64,000 nucleotides of DNA. Origin: an uncultured Tateyamaria sp. (lineage in GTDB: Bacteria > Pseudomonadota > Alphaproteobacteria > Rhodobacterales > Rhodobacteraceae). The stretch lies in NCBI RefSeq assembly GCF_947494755.1, contig NZ_CANLVZ010000002.1:186001-250000 (forward strand), given 5' to 3'. Position numbers and translations under genes: made by a program. Position 1 is the first letter of the stretch, and every line of letters begins with the position of its first letter. Below, piece by piece: positions 1 to 9,023 of the stretch. The notes under the pieces were generated by a model. The model was not told where the DNA came from. It saw only the letters and a list, made by a program, of their open reading frames with translations, and did not search any database.

Positions 1-611
1 GTAAAATCATTGTCACCCCAGGAGATGTAAATCTTCTGGCCAGAGATGCTGTAGGTCCCGTCGCCATTGTCCTCGGCCTTGGACGACAGCGCGCCCACGT
101 CCGACCCGGCCTGCGGCTCGGTCAGGTTCATGGTGCCGGTCCACTCGCCCGAGATCAGTTTGGGCAGGTAAAGGTCCTTGATGGCGTCACTGGCGTGGTG
201 TTCCAGCGCCTCGATCTGGCCTTGGGACATCAGCGGGGCGAGTTGCAGGGACAGGCAGGCCGCGCTCATCATTTCATTCACCGCCGTCGTCACGGTCATG
301 GGCAGGCCCATGCCGCCATATTCAGGGTCCGCCGCAATGCCGACCCAACCGCCTTCGGCGATGGCTTTGTAGCCCTCGGCGTAACCGGGAGAGGTGCGCA
401 CGACACCGTTTTCAAGGCGTGCGGGATGCAAGTCGCCGGGGCGCTGCAACGGGGCCATGATATCTTCGCTCAGCTTGCCCGCTTCGGTCAGGATCGCGCT
501 GGTCACATCGGGCGTTGCCTCGGCAAAGCGATCGGTTGACGTGACCTGATCCAGTCCGACCACGTGCTCAAACAGGAATGTATAGTCGTCAACGGGGGCG
601 CGATATGGCAT
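1..611 (-). CDS. Acyl-CoA dehydrogenase, FadE5/DmdC-like (partial, C-terminus off the left edge)
   Basis: The N-terminal 203 codons read leftwards from an ATG at 611 (MPYRAPVDDYTF...). The start MPYRAPV and the motif MNLTEPQAGSDVGAL near residue 160 are typical of the FadE5/DmdC branch of flavin acyl-CoA dehydrogenases, which includes 3-methylmercaptopropionyl-CoA dehydrogenase of DMSP demethylation as well as fatty acyl-CoA enzymes. The family forms an alpha,beta double bond in an acyl-CoA and passes electrons to ETF. The catalytic Glu and C-terminal domain lie outside the window, so the substrate cannot be assigned. It is divergent from the threonylcarbamoyl-AMP synthase gene, with a shared promoter region of about 150 bp. 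Confidence 0.85.
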   Translation of the reverse strand, partial: MPYRAPVDDYTFLFEHVVGLDQVTSTDRFAEATPDVTSAILTEAGKLSEDIMAPLQRPGDLHPARLENGVVRTSPGYAEGYKAIAEGGWVGIAADPEYGGMGLPMTVTTAVNEMMSAACLSLQLAPLMSQGQIEALEHHASDAIKDLYLPKLISGEWTGTMNLTEPQAGSDVGALSSKAEDNGDGTYSISGQKIYISWGDNDF

Positions 612-759
612 CAGAAGGACTCCGAATATGAATGTCTTGGCAAGCGCAAGGCTCACGCGTAAAGGGGCGTCTTTGATACAATAGATGCGGACGCGAGGCC
701 TCCATCGCAACTCAAACGCCGCGTCACAACAAGGTCGCTTCGACAGATATGCCCAAGAG

Positions 760-1692
760 ATGAACAGGATCGACACGCAGACCTTGCACCCCAATGCACA
801 AGGGATCGCAGCCGCTGTCGCGGTGCTGGGCCGCGGTGGGTTGGTGGGGTTCCCGACCGAGACGGTTTATGGGCTTGGGGGTGACGCCAGAAATGGCCGC
901 GCGGTGGCGCAGATATTCGCGGCCAAGGGGCGACCCAGTTTCAACCCGCTGATCGTGCATGTGCCTGACCTCGAAGCGGCGCGCAGGTTCGCGCAGTTCG
1001 ACGACACGGCGCTGCAACTGGCCGCTGCGTTCTGGCCTGCTGCGTTGACGCTGGTGTTGCCACTGGTGACGGGTCATGGGCTGTCCCCCCTGGTCACGGC
1101 GGGCCTTGAGACGGTCGCGATCAGGGTCCCTGCCCACCCGCTTGCCCAACAGATCTTGCGCGCTTTTGACGGACCCGTTGCGGCCCCGTCCGCCAACCTA
1201 TCGGGGCGGATCAGTCCCACGAAGGCGGCACACGTACTGGCCGATCTGTCCGGCATCATCGACGCGGTGGTGGATGGCGGGGGATGTCCGGTAGGACTTG
1301 AATCCACGATCATCGGGGGAGAACCCCCGGCCCTTTTGCGCCCCGGCGGCATTGCGGTCGAACAGATCGAGGCGATCATCGGGCCCTTGGCCAAGCGGGC
1401 CAACCAGATCACCGCCCCCGGCCAATTGGCATCGCATTACGCACCGGACGCGAGCGTCCGGCTGAACGCAAACCAAGCCCATCCCGGAGAAGTCCTATTG
1501 GGCTTTGGCCCCATGCAGTCCGATCTGAACCTGTCGGTCAGCGGTGATCTGATCGAGGCGGCGGCGCATCTGTTTGACCATCTGCACCGGCTGAACGCTT
1601 TGGGGCAGCCCATCGCTGTCGCCCCCATTCCCGACAAAGGGCTGGGTCGCGCGATAAATGACCGGCTGAGACGGGCGGCCGCACCGCGCTGA
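760..1692 (+). CDS. tsaC: L-threonylcarbamoyladenylate synthase (Sua5/YrdC/TsaC family)
   Basis: Makes threonylcarbamoyl-AMP from Thr, bicarbonate and ATP, the first step of t6A37 tRNA modification in the cytoplasm. The YrdC-like fold covers about residues 10-205, with VGFPTETVYGLGGDA, the nucleotide-binding AKGRPSFNPLIVHV and APSANLSGRISPT. A linker with PGQLASHYAP and a C-terminal Sua5 domain follow, so this is the long Sua5 form (310 aa). I chose ATG 760 because family homology begins just after it (TLHPNAQGIAAAV). An in-frame ATG at 685 would add 25 residues without family resemblance. Monocistronic; followed by two hairpin palindromes. Confidence 0.9.
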   Translation: MNRIDTQTLHPNAQGIAAAVAVLGRGGLVGFPTETVYGLGGDARNGRAVAQIFAAKGRPSFNPLIVHVPDLEAARRFAQFDDTALQLAAAFWPAALTLVLPLVTGHGLSPLVTAGLETVAIRVPAHPLAQQILRAFDGPVAAPSANLSGRISPTKAAHVLADLSGIIDAVVDGGGCPVGLESTIIGGEPPALLRPGGIAVEQIEAIIGPLAKRANQITAPGQLASHYAPDASVRLNANQAHPGEVLLGFGPMQSDLNLSVSGDLIEAAAHLFDHLHRLNALGQPIAVAPIPDKGLGRAINDRLRRAAAPR

Positions 1693-1705
1693 GCGGATGA
1701 ATTTG

Positions 1706-1776
1706 GGCGGAGGACACCTCCGCCTTACGGCATGCCGATGTTGTGGGGTAGGTAAGGCGCAGGTGTCCTGCGCCTG
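1706..1776. repeat. Two adjacent short palindromes (REP/MITE-like element)
   Basis: Two perfect hairpins lie between the convergent tsaC and yqgE genes. The first is at 1706-1724: an 8-bp GGCGGAGG stem with an ACA loop, followed by TTAC. The second is at 1755-1775: a 9-bp stem built on GGCGCAGG with a TGT loop, preceded by GTA. Both have the flanking form GTAAGGCG...CGCCTTAC seen again at 17671-17693 and 23189-23212. They may serve as a bidirectional terminator, but no T-run follows either. Confidence 0.6.
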
Positions 1777-1779
1777 CGT

Positions 1780-2382
1780 TCAGGCCCGTCCTGCCGCACC
1801 GGACAGACCCAACGGGTCAATCCCAAGCGTTTTCAGCGCACCCATCCATTTGCCCCCGTCACCGGTGCCAAACACAAGATCGGCATGCGCATTCACCGTC
1901 AGCCAGCCATTGTCGGCAATCTCGGCCTCAAGCTGCCCTGGGCCCCATCCTGCATACCCCAGCATCACCAAAGCGCGGTCCGGCCCCTCTCCAGCGGCAA
2001 GATCTTCGAGAACGTCCAGCGTCGCTGTCATCCCGAACCCCCCTGCAATACTTAGCGTCTGGAGCCGCGAGCGGTAGTCATCCGTATGCAGCACAAAGCC
2101 GCGCGTCGTCTCGACAGGCCCGCCGAAATGGACCGGCATCTTCGCCGCACGGGTCTGAGGGGTGATGTCAAGCTGCGCCATCAACTCGCCCACTTCCATG
2201 TCATGGGCTGGCTTGTTCACAATCAGGCCCATCGCCCCATCATCCGAATGGGCGCACATGAACACGACCGACCGGTCAAAGCGCGGATCACCCATGCCCG
2301 GCATCGCAATCAACAGCGTACCGGTCAGATCAAGGATCTGGTTGAGGTCTTCGGGGTCCTGCATGGGCCATCCTGTTGCCAT
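1780..2382 (-). CDS. yqgE: YqgE/AlgH family protein (UPF0301)
   Basis: Belongs to the YqgE/AlgH family, a small single-domain protein of unsettled biochemical role (linked by name to alginate regulation in pseudomonads). Diagnostic blocks are LTGTLLIAMPGMGDPRF (about residues 18-35), SVVFMCAHSDDGAMGLIVNK (about 38-57) and the C-terminal GYAGWGPGQLEAEI. 200 aa from ATG 2382; an ATG at 2364 (MQDPEDLNQ) is an equally plausible start and closer to the family norm of about 185-190 aa. It runs divergently from the DsbD-domain gene and converges on tsaC. Confidence 0.88.
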   Translation of the reverse strand: MATGWPMQDPEDLNQILDLTGTLLIAMPGMGDPRFDRSVVFMCAHSDDGAMGLIVNKPAHDMEVGELMAQLDITPQTRAAKMPVHFGGPVETTRGFVLHTDDYRSRLQTLSIAGGFGMTATLDVLEDLAAGEGPDRALVMLGYAGWGPGQLEAEIADNGWLTVNAHADLVFGTGDGGKWMGALKTLGIDPLGLSGAAGRA

Positions 2383-2510
2383 CAGCTCTCACCATGCAAC
2401 CCTGCCGCGCGCCCGACAAGGGGCGAGGCGCGCACCGGCAAAGGCACGCCCACGCACACCCCACCGGATCGTGACTTGGATTTCATTGCCCGCAAGGCCA
2501 TGTAGGGGCC

Positions 2511-3323
2511 ATGAAACGCGCTTTGAACCCTGCCGCGGCTCTGGCCCTGTGCGCCACAGCCATGCCCGCCCTTGCCCAAGGGCAGTTTGACGATGTGGTC
2601 CAGGCCGACGTGTTGCAGGGCTGGGATTTGCCCGATGGACGGCGGGTGGCTGCGTTGCGGCTGACCCTTGCGCCGGGCTGGAAAACCTATTGGCGTGCGC
2701 CGGGCGATGCGGGCATCCCGCCCCATTTCGACTGGAGCCGCGCGCGCAATCTTGAGGCTGTTTCGATCGCTTGGCCCACCCCGCAAGTCCACTCGCAAAA
2801 CGGTATGCGCTCCATCGGGTATTCCGATGAGGTGGTCATCCCAATGTATCTGACACCAAGCACCAGCGGCAAACCGGTCCGGTTGCGCAGCACCGTGTCC
2901 ATCGGGGTCTGCGCCGAGGTTTGCGTGCCCCACCAATTCAAGATTGATGAGACGCTGGATGCACCCGACCCCAGCCCGACCCCGGCCATCGTCGCCGCTC
3001 TTGCCGATGCGCCCTACAGCGCGGACGAGGCAGGCGTGCGCGCCGCCACCTGCCGCCTGCGCCCCACCGATCTGGGTATGCAGCTCGAGGCCCATGTGAC
3101 CCTGCCCCACACCGGCGGCACCGAGGTGGCTGTCATCGAAACCGGCACGCCCGGCCTGTGGATCAGCGAAGCGCGCACCACGCGGCAAGGCGACACCGTG
3201 GTGGCCGTCAGCGAGATGATCCATCCCGATGGCGGGGCCTTCGCGCTCAACCGCTCGGACGTGCGGATCACCATTCTGGGCGGCGATTATGCGGTGGACG
3301 TGCGCGGCTGCACTGCGGGCTAG
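2511..3323 (+). CDS. Secreted DsbD N-terminal (alpha) domain protein
   Basis: A signal peptide (residues 1-22, cleavage near ALA-QGQ) is followed by a domain like the periplasmic N-terminal domain of the thiol-disulfide interchange protein DsbD. SIGVCAEVCVPHQF near residue 135 holds the paired cysteines expected for electron hand-over, and PGWKTYWRAPGDAG (about 60-73) is conserved. It has no membrane DsbD-beta or thioredoxin-like gamma domain (270 aa in all), so a separate CcdA/DsbD-beta partner would have to recharge it; none is in this window. Its TAG stop overlaps the stop of the convergent RND gene within a shared CTAG at 3320-3323. Confidence 0.82.
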   Translation: MKRALNPAAALALCATAMPALAQGQFDDVVQADVLQGWDLPDGRRVAALRLTLAPGWKTYWRAPGDAGIPPHFDWSRARNLEAVSIAWPTPQVHSQNGMRSIGYSDEVVIPMYLTPSTSGKPVRLRSTVSIGVCAEVCVPHQFKIDETLDAPDPSPTPAIVAALADAPYSADEAGVRAATCRLRPTDLGMQLEAHVTLPHTGGTEVAVIETGTPGLWISEARTTRQGDTVVAVSEMIHPDGGAFALNRSDVRITILGGDYAVDVRGCTAG

Positions 3324-6300
3324 GACGCCCGGCGCATCAGGGCAAAGCCAATGGCACTGAGCACGTAAGCCACAAACCCCACGATCAAAACTCCAGCCGA
3401 GAACACCGCGAGCGCACCCGTCATGCCACCGCTGCCCGCCAATTGCGGGACAGCGCCAAGGATCACATCCGGCAAATCGCCCCAGATCAGCGCATGACCC
3501 ATCGTCACGCCAAACCATGCCAGCACCACGGCCCAGAGGCCCATGAACCCCCACCGCACCACACCCGCAGGCGCGCGCAGCCCACGCCGCATGGCCCGCA
3601 CCTGACGGCCCACATCATGTTGCACCGCGACCAAGGCCGGCACGACAAGCAGCACCAGCACCATCCCGAACCCCAGACCGTAAACCAGCGTTACAATCGT
3701 GGGCTTGAGGAACTGCGCCTGTTGCGACGTTTCATAAAGCAGCGGGGCCATGCCCAGCACCGTCGTCAGCGTGGTCAGGATCACGGGGCGCAGCCGATCC
3801 GCAGCCCCATCAATGATCGACGGCACCAGCCCGCGTTCGCTGGCATAGTCATCAATCGTCGTCACCAACACGATGGAATCGTTGATGATAATCCCTGTCA
3901 TGCCCAAAAGGCCCACGACGGTGAACATGCTCAGCGGGATGTCCCACAGCGCATGCCCGTAGATCGTACCCACCAGCCCGAACGGGATGACAGCCATGAC
4001 CACGATGGGCCGGGTCCAACTGGAAAACACCCATGACAGGACGAGGTAAATCCCCGCCAGACACAGAACCAATCCGGTCATCGCATCGCTCAGAAATTCG
4101 TCTTCCTGTTCGTTGAGACCCGATTGGCGATACTCCACCTGCCGTTCGGAGGCGATGGTGGGCAGGATGTCTTCGGCCAGTGCCGCATTGATTTCGGCAG
4201 CGCGCCCCGCGTCATCTTCGGAGATATCACCCGTGACCGAAATCAGCCGCACCCCGTTTTCGCGCCGCACGGTCGAAAAGCCGGTACGCCGCTCAACGCT
4301 GACGATGTCTGCAAGGGGCACATAGGTGCCCTCAGGCGTGCGCATCTGGGTGCGGTCCAGAAAGTCGGCCGTCAGCTCATTTTCAGGCAGTTCGACCCGG
4401 ATTTCGGCGCTGCGTGGTCCGTCGGGATAGGTCGCTGCCTCGATCCCGTTCAGCCGATCCCGCAGGGCGCGGCCCAACGTGTCGATGGTGAACCCAAGGG
4501 CCTGCCCTTGGGGGGTCAGATCAAGGATCAACTCCTCTTTGTCATAGGCCAGATTGTCCTCAACCGCGCTGACCTCGGGATATTGCAGCAATGCGCGTTT
4601 GAGGTCTTCGGAGGCGGCCTTGAGGGTGTCGGTGTCCGCGCCAAAGAATTCGACATCCAGCGCATCGCCCCCGGGCCCGGACCGCCAGCCGCGAAAGCTG
4701 ACCGTTTCCACGAGCGGGTGGTGGATCACCGCATCCTGCAGGGCGGCCACAAAGGCAAACGACGAATAGGGGCGCAGATCGGCGTCGATCAATTCGATGG
4801 AAATGCCGCCCAAAAGATCGGGATCCTTGCTGTCGGTCCCGGCCAGGCCGCGCCCTGCATTCCCCCCGATCTCGGCGATAACATAATCGATCGGATTTCG
4901 CCCGTGTTCGGCCTCATATTCGGCCCCAAGTGCTTCGGTCGCGCGCTGCATCTCGCGCATCATCTCAAGCGTGTCGGCGCGGCTCGCCCCCTCGACCATC
5001 ACGAAATTACCGGTGACCGACCCGCGCTCCGGTGCATTGAAAAACCGCCAGCGCACGTCGCCTTCGATGAACAAGGCAACCTGCGAGGCAAGGATCACAC
5101 AAACGCCCGCCAAAACTGCATAACGGGCGGTGATCACACCAGCCATGAAGGGGCGAAAGACCCGTTCGCGCATCCACTCAAACCCGCGATTGACGATGAA
5201 GGACGGTGTGTCGAGGCCACGCAGGCCCATCGCCGCCACCCACTCGGCTTTGCGCGCGCGGGACGAGAGCAGGAACAGCCCGGCCGCCACCAGCGGGCCG
5301 AGGGCCACGTAGGGGGCGGCGTCGCCCAAACCCTCCATCGCGCCGGGCAACAACACATAGGCAAGCGCGCCCGAAATGACCCCCATCAGCACCGCGATGC
5401 TGGCCACCGCAAGGCACAGCTTGACCCGGCTGAAGCGTTGGCGATCCGAAGCGGCCAGCGCGTGGCCCATATGATGCGGCAGGATCAGGAAACATTCGAT
5501 CAGCGAGGCGATCAGCACCACGATGACCGTGAAGGGAATGTCGCGGATCAGATCGCCGAACCGCCCGCCCACTGCGACCAGCCCGAAGAAGGCAATCACG
5601 GTCGTGAGCGTCGCGGCGAACACCGGCATCGCCATGCGCCGTGCCGCGTTCTCCGCCGCCACCAAGGGCGGCTCGCCGTAGGCGCGGTAGCGGTGATCGG
5701 CGTGTTCCCCCACCACAATCGCATCATCCACCACGATCCCAAGCGTGATGATCAGCCCGAACAGCGACACCATGTTGATCGTCAGCCCGCCCACATACAT
5801 CAGCGCAATCGCCGCCATCAACGCCACCGGAATGCCCGCCGCCACCCAAAGCGCCGTGCGTGCATTCAGGAACAGGAACAGCAGGCTGACCACCAGCGCC
5901 AGGCCCACCATCGCGTTGTCAATGAGGATGTTGAGGCGGGCCGATATCGCCTCGGCCCGGGTGCGGATCAACTCGACCGAGACGGATGGGGGCAAGGTCG
6001 ATTGCAGTTCGGCCGCCACGTCTTCAACTTGCGCCTGTACGGCAATCGCATCGCCCCGGTTCGAGCGGTCCACCCGGATCGAGACAGCGGGATCGTCGCC
6101 CACGAAATAACTGCGATTGCGCGCCGCGCCCAACTGGTCGACCCGCGCCACGTCGCGGATGCGCAACTTGGAACCGTCCGGGTTCGAGCGCAGCACGATC
6201 CCCCCAATCGCCTCGGGGGTGCGCTTTTGCGTGCCGGTCCGCACGCGCGCGTTGGCCCCTGTCACATCGCCTGCGGGATCCGTATCAACCTCGGCGGAGA

Positions 6301-6931
6301 TGGCCGCGGCGATCTGAGCCATGGTCACGTCATTGGCGATCAGCGCGAGCGAGGGCACCTCGATCATGATCTGCGGTGCGGCGACCCCGCGAATGGTGGT
6401 GCGCGTGACCCCTTCGGCGAACAGACGCACGACGAGTTCATCGGCGAACAGGCCCAGTTGCTGCGGATCGACGGGGCCGGTGATCACCACATCCGTCACC
6501 CGGTCGCGCCAGGCCCCACGACGCACGGTCGGCTCTTCGGCCTCTTCGGGCAGGGTCGTGACCGCATCGACAGCCGTCTGCACATCGTCTGCCGCCCGGC
6601 CCATATCCCAGTTCGGCTCGAATTCGAGCGTGATCGAGCCGGTGCCCTCGCGCGATGTAGCAGAGGAGGATTCGACCCCTTCCACGGCCAGCAGACCCGG
6701 CTCAAGAACCTGCACGATGCCCGCATCCACATCCTCGGCCCCTGCCCCGTCCCACTGAACAGTCACGGTTACGTCGTCGATGATCACATCCGGGAAAAAC
6801 TGCGCGCGCATGTTGGGGATTGCGACCACCCCTGCGACAACCATGACCAGAAGAAGCAGGTTCGCAACCGTCCGGTGGCGCACGAAATAGCTGAGGATGC
6901 CGCCCGCCGCCTTGGGGATCGCGCGCGCCAT
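3320..6931 (-). CDS. RND-family efflux pump, inner-membrane permease
   Basis: A 1203-residue AcrB/HAE1-type proton-driven transporter. TM1 is at residues 18-38, followed by a periplasmic porter domain, a first TM block containing the proton-relay pair VVDDAIVVGEH near residue 400, a second periplasmic loop from about 640, and the second TM block with GIIINDSIVLVTTIDD. It is about 150 residues longer than E. coli AcrB; one insertion lies between the TM blocks (about 500-600). The membrane-fusion gene ends 3 bp upstream, so the two form an operon. No TolC-like gene is adjacent, so an outer-membrane partner is probably encoded elsewhere. The antisense strand carries a very long open frame (4124-7168) that I regard as a compositional shadow. 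Confidence 0.93.
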   Translation of the reverse strand: MARAIPKAAGGILSYFVRHRTVANLLLLVMVVAGVVAIPNMRAQFFPDVIIDDVTVTVQWDGAGAEDVDAGIVQVLEPGLLAVEGVESSSATSREGTGSITLEFEPNWDMGRAADDVQTAVDAVTTLPEEAEEPTVRRGAWRDRVTDVVITGPVDPQQLGLFADELVVRLFAEGVTRTTIRGVAAPQIMIEVPSLALIANDVTMAQIAAAISAEVDTDPAGDVTGANARVRTGTQKRTPEAIGGIVLRSNPDGSKLRIRDVARVDQLGAARNRSYFVGDDPAVSIRVDRSNRGDAIAVQAQVEDVAAELQSTLPPSVSVELIRTRAEAISARLNILIDNAMVGLALVVSLLFLFLNARTALWVAAGIPVALMAAIALMYVGGLTINMVSLFGLIITLGIVVDDAIVVGEHADHRYRAYGEPPLVAAENAARRMAMPVFAATLTTVIAFFGLVAVGGRFGDLIRDIPFTVIVVLIASLIECFLILPHHMGHALAASDRQRFSRVKLCLAVASIAVLMGVISGALAYVLLPGAMEGLGDAAPYVALGPLVAAGLFLLSSRARKAEWVAAMGLRGLDTPSFIVNRGFEWMRERVFRPFMAGVITARYAVLAGVCVILASQVALFIEGDVRWRFFNAPERGSVTGNFVMVEGASRADTLEMMREMQRATEALGAEYEAEHGRNPIDYVIAEIGGNAGRGLAGTDSKDPDLLGGISIELIDADLRPYSSFAFVAALQDAVIHHPLVETVSFRGWRSGPGGDALDVEFFGADTDTLKAASEDLKRALLQYPEVSAVEDNLAYDKEELILDLTPQGQALGFTIDTLGRALRDRLNGIEAATYPDGPRSAEIRVELPENELTADFLDRTQMRTPEGTYVPLADIVSVERRTGFSTVRRENGVRLISVTGDISEDDAGRAAEINAALAEDILPTIASERQVEYRQSGLNEQEDEFLSDAMTGLVLCLAGIYLVLSWVFSSWTRPIVVMAVIPFGLVGTIYGHALWDIPLSMFTVVGLLGMTGIIINDSIVLVTTIDDYASERGLVPSIIDGAADRLRPVILTTLTTVLGMAPLLYETSQQAQFLKPTIVTLVYGLGFGMVLVLLVVPALVAVQHDVGRQVRAMRRGLRAPAGVVRWGFMGLWAVVLAWFGVTMGHALIWGDLPDVILGAVPQLAGSGGMTGALAVFSAGVLIVGFVAYVLSAIGFALMRRAS

Positions 6932-6934
6932 ACC

Positions 6935-8386
6935 CTAGCCTCCCATCCGGCTTTCGATCCGTTCGACCATCTGGGCTGGCACACGGTCTTCGCTGAGGCG
7001 GGCCAGCGCGCGGGCCTTGGCTTCGGCCGGCATGCGCGTGTTGCCTTCGACAAAGGCAACCAGGCGCGCGCGGCGTTCGGCGCTGAGTTCCAGCATCTCC
7101 GGTTCCGTTGCCATCGCCTGATCGGCGCGCAAGGGGCGGACCAAGATGCCAGCACCCAACAGGGGTGAACGGGCCTCAACGACATCGCGCCCGATCAGAT
7201 CAGCGCTGCGTACCAGAATATCATCGCCCTGACGGCGCATCAGCCGCACCTCAATCGACTCGAGACGGTTATCCTCACCCAAAACCAGCACCGTGTTATT
7301 GGCATCGATGGCGGACGCAGGCAGGCGCACCACGTTGTCGAGCGGGGGTTCCTCGACCGCGACTGTCACGAAATCACCGGGCTTGAACCCCCGCGCCGTG
7401 TCGAGACGGGCAAAGATGAGCCGCCCGGTCTGCATCTCGCCCCCCGCACTGGCGCGGCTGATCACACCGCTGGCGGACAGGTCAATGCCCGCCACATCCA
7501 GCGTGACCGTGACGAGGGCCGGGATCACCGCGCCATCCGCATCCAGCAGTCGCGTATACTGCGCGGTCGAAACGCGAAAGGCGACCTCAAGCGCTTGGGC
7601 GTCGATCAGCACGGCCAGTTTTTCATTGGCCGATGCCAGACGGCCCGCTACTACATCGGTTTCGCTGAGTGTGCCATCAAAGGGTGCCGTGAGCGTTGTG
7701 TCATTCAAGGCGCGTTCAGCCTCGGCCAGCGCGATACGCGCGCGGGCGAGCCGGGTGTTGCCCTGGTCGATGCGTGCCGCCGCTGCTGTCACGGCCTGAC
7801 GGCGCGACAACACGGATTGGCGGGCCGATGCGGCAGCCAATTCGGCGGCTTCGACCGCTGCGGCAGTGCCCACACCCCGCTCGGCCAGATCAACCTGTCG
7901 CTCATAGGCACGCTGTTGCAGGTTCGCCTGATCCTGCGCCGCCGTCTCTTCATCGCGCGACAGGGCTAGCGTGCGCTCGGCGTCACGCAACTCGGCCTCG
8001 GCATCCATCAGATCGGCGTCGGCGCGATCCGCGGCGGCCTGCGCATCCGCGGGATCGATGCGCACAAGCACTTGGCCTGCGCGCACATCCCCGCCATCCT
8101 CGAACCCGTCGGCCAGTTCGATCACCCGACCAGACGCCGCAGCGCGCAATTCAAGGCGACGACGGCTCTTGATCTCGCCAAAGCTTTCCAAGACCGGGGT
8201 GACGGTGTCGGGCGTGGCGCGCACAACACCCACCGCAAAGACACGTTCGCGCGCTGGCGGAGCCTTTGAGTCTTGCGCCAGCCGGGTCTGCAACGCCGCC
8301 CCGACAATCTGTCCGGCATAGACCAACAGCCCGAGGCTGAGCGCCACAAGCACCAGTCCAATCAGGCTTTGCCTCAAAAATCGCAT
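6935..8386 (-). CDS. RND efflux periplasmic adaptor (membrane fusion protein)
   Basis: The N-terminal membrane anchor/signal spans residues 7-30. Then come a split lipoyl domain (SGRVIELADGFEDGGDVRAGQVLVRIDP near 90-120), a long alanine-rich alpha-helical hairpin (about 120-225), the second lipoyl half (LTAPFDGTLSETDVVAGR) and beta-barrel/membrane-proximal domains. A charged C-terminal extension (about 425-483) goes beyond the usual HlyD/AcrA boundary. It links the permease encoded 3 bp downstream to an outer-membrane channel. The 94-bp upstream gap to moaB is where the operon promoter should lie; I see no convincing consensus. Confidence 0.92.
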   Translation of the reverse strand: MRFLRQSLIGLVLVALSLGLLVYAGQIVGAALQTRLAQDSKAPPARERVFAVGVVRATPDTVTPVLESFGEIKSRRRLELRAAASGRVIELADGFEDGGDVRAGQVLVRIDPADAQAAADRADADLMDAEAELRDAERTLALSRDEETAAQDQANLQQRAYERQVDLAERGVGTAAAVEAAELAAASARQSVLSRRQAVTAAAARIDQGNTRLARARIALAEAERALNDTTLTAPFDGTLSETDVVAGRLASANEKLAVLIDAQALEVAFRVSTAQYTRLLDADGAVIPALVTVTLDVAGIDLSASGVISRASAGGEMQTGRLIFARLDTARGFKPGDFVTVAVEEPPLDNVVRLPASAIDANNTVLVLGEDNRLESIEVRLMRRQGDDILVRSADLIGRDVVEARSPLLGAGILVRPLRADQAMATEPEMLELSAERRARLVAFVEGNTRMPAEAKARALARLSEDRVPAQMVERIESRMGG

Positions 8387-8480
8387 CTTTTCACGCCTTT
8401 AGGCCACAGGATCGCAGCACAATATAAGGTAGACCACCCACGCGGAATACCAAACAACAATACTGTTACGGGCGCGTATC

Positions 8481-9023
8481 CTATTTCCGTCGCTGATGTT
8501 CGTCGAGGCGCGGTAATATTTCGACGAAATTGCAGGGGCGGTGGCGGTAATCGAGCTGGCGGCCCAGGATTTCGTCCCATGCGTCCTTGCACGCCCCCGG
8601 ACTGCCGGGCAGCGCAAACAGATAGGTGCCGTTGCGCACACCCCCCGTGGCGCGACTTTGCACTGCACTTGTTCCGATCTTTTGCATCGACACGACGGTA
8701 AAGACGGTGCCGAAGGCGTCGATCTCCTTTTCATAGACATCCCGGTGCGCCTCGACCGTGACGTCGCGCCCCGTGAGGCCCGTACCCCCGGTCGAGATCA
8801 CCACATCGATCTGCGGATCATCGCACCACGCGCGCAACTGATCTGCGATCTGGGCGCGCTCATCCGGCAGGATCTTGCGATCCGCGAGCGTGTGACCTGC
8901 ATCCGCGATCCGCCCCACAAGCACGTCGCCCGAACGGTCCGCGCTCAGATCACGGGTGTCGCTGACGGTCAGAACCGCGATCCGGATGGCAATGAAATCA
9001 AGGTCTTCGTTGATTCGACTCAT
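8481..9023 (-). CDS. moaB: Molybdenum cofactor biosynthesis protein B (MoaB/MogA-type)
   Basis: MoaB-type molybdopterin-binding protein that adenylylates or handles molybdopterin in Moco synthesis. The MPT-binding signature VVISTGGTGLTGRDVTVEA lies near residues 75-93 and ALPGSPGACKDAWDEIL near 142-158. ATG 9023 overlaps the TGA of the LysE-type gene by 4 nt, giving 180 aa, the usual family length. It is the last gene of the udg - lysE - moaB operon. The companion moaD and moaE genes lie about 13 kb away at 21793-22483. Confidence 0.92.
   Translation of the reverse strand: MSRINEDLDFIAIRIAVLTVSDTRDLSADRSGDVLVGRIADAGHTLADRKILPDERAQIADQLRAWCDDPQIDVVISTGGTGLTGRDVTVEAHRDVYEKEIDAFGTVFTVVSMQKIGTSAVQSRATGGVRNGTYLFALPGSPGACKDAWDEILGRQLDYRHRPCNFVEILPRLDEHQRRK

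Noticed and set aside
685-759. Longer N-terminus for the threonylcarbamoyl-AMP synthase from ATG 685
   Set aside because: The extra 25 residues are not family-like and the region overlaps the probable divergent promoter.
4124-7168. A 1014-codon open frame on the plus strand antisense to the RND efflux genes
   Set aside because: It runs opposite a clearly conserved transporter, its translation is rich in His, Arg, Gly and Asp without domain character, and such frames are expected from GC-rich codon phase.
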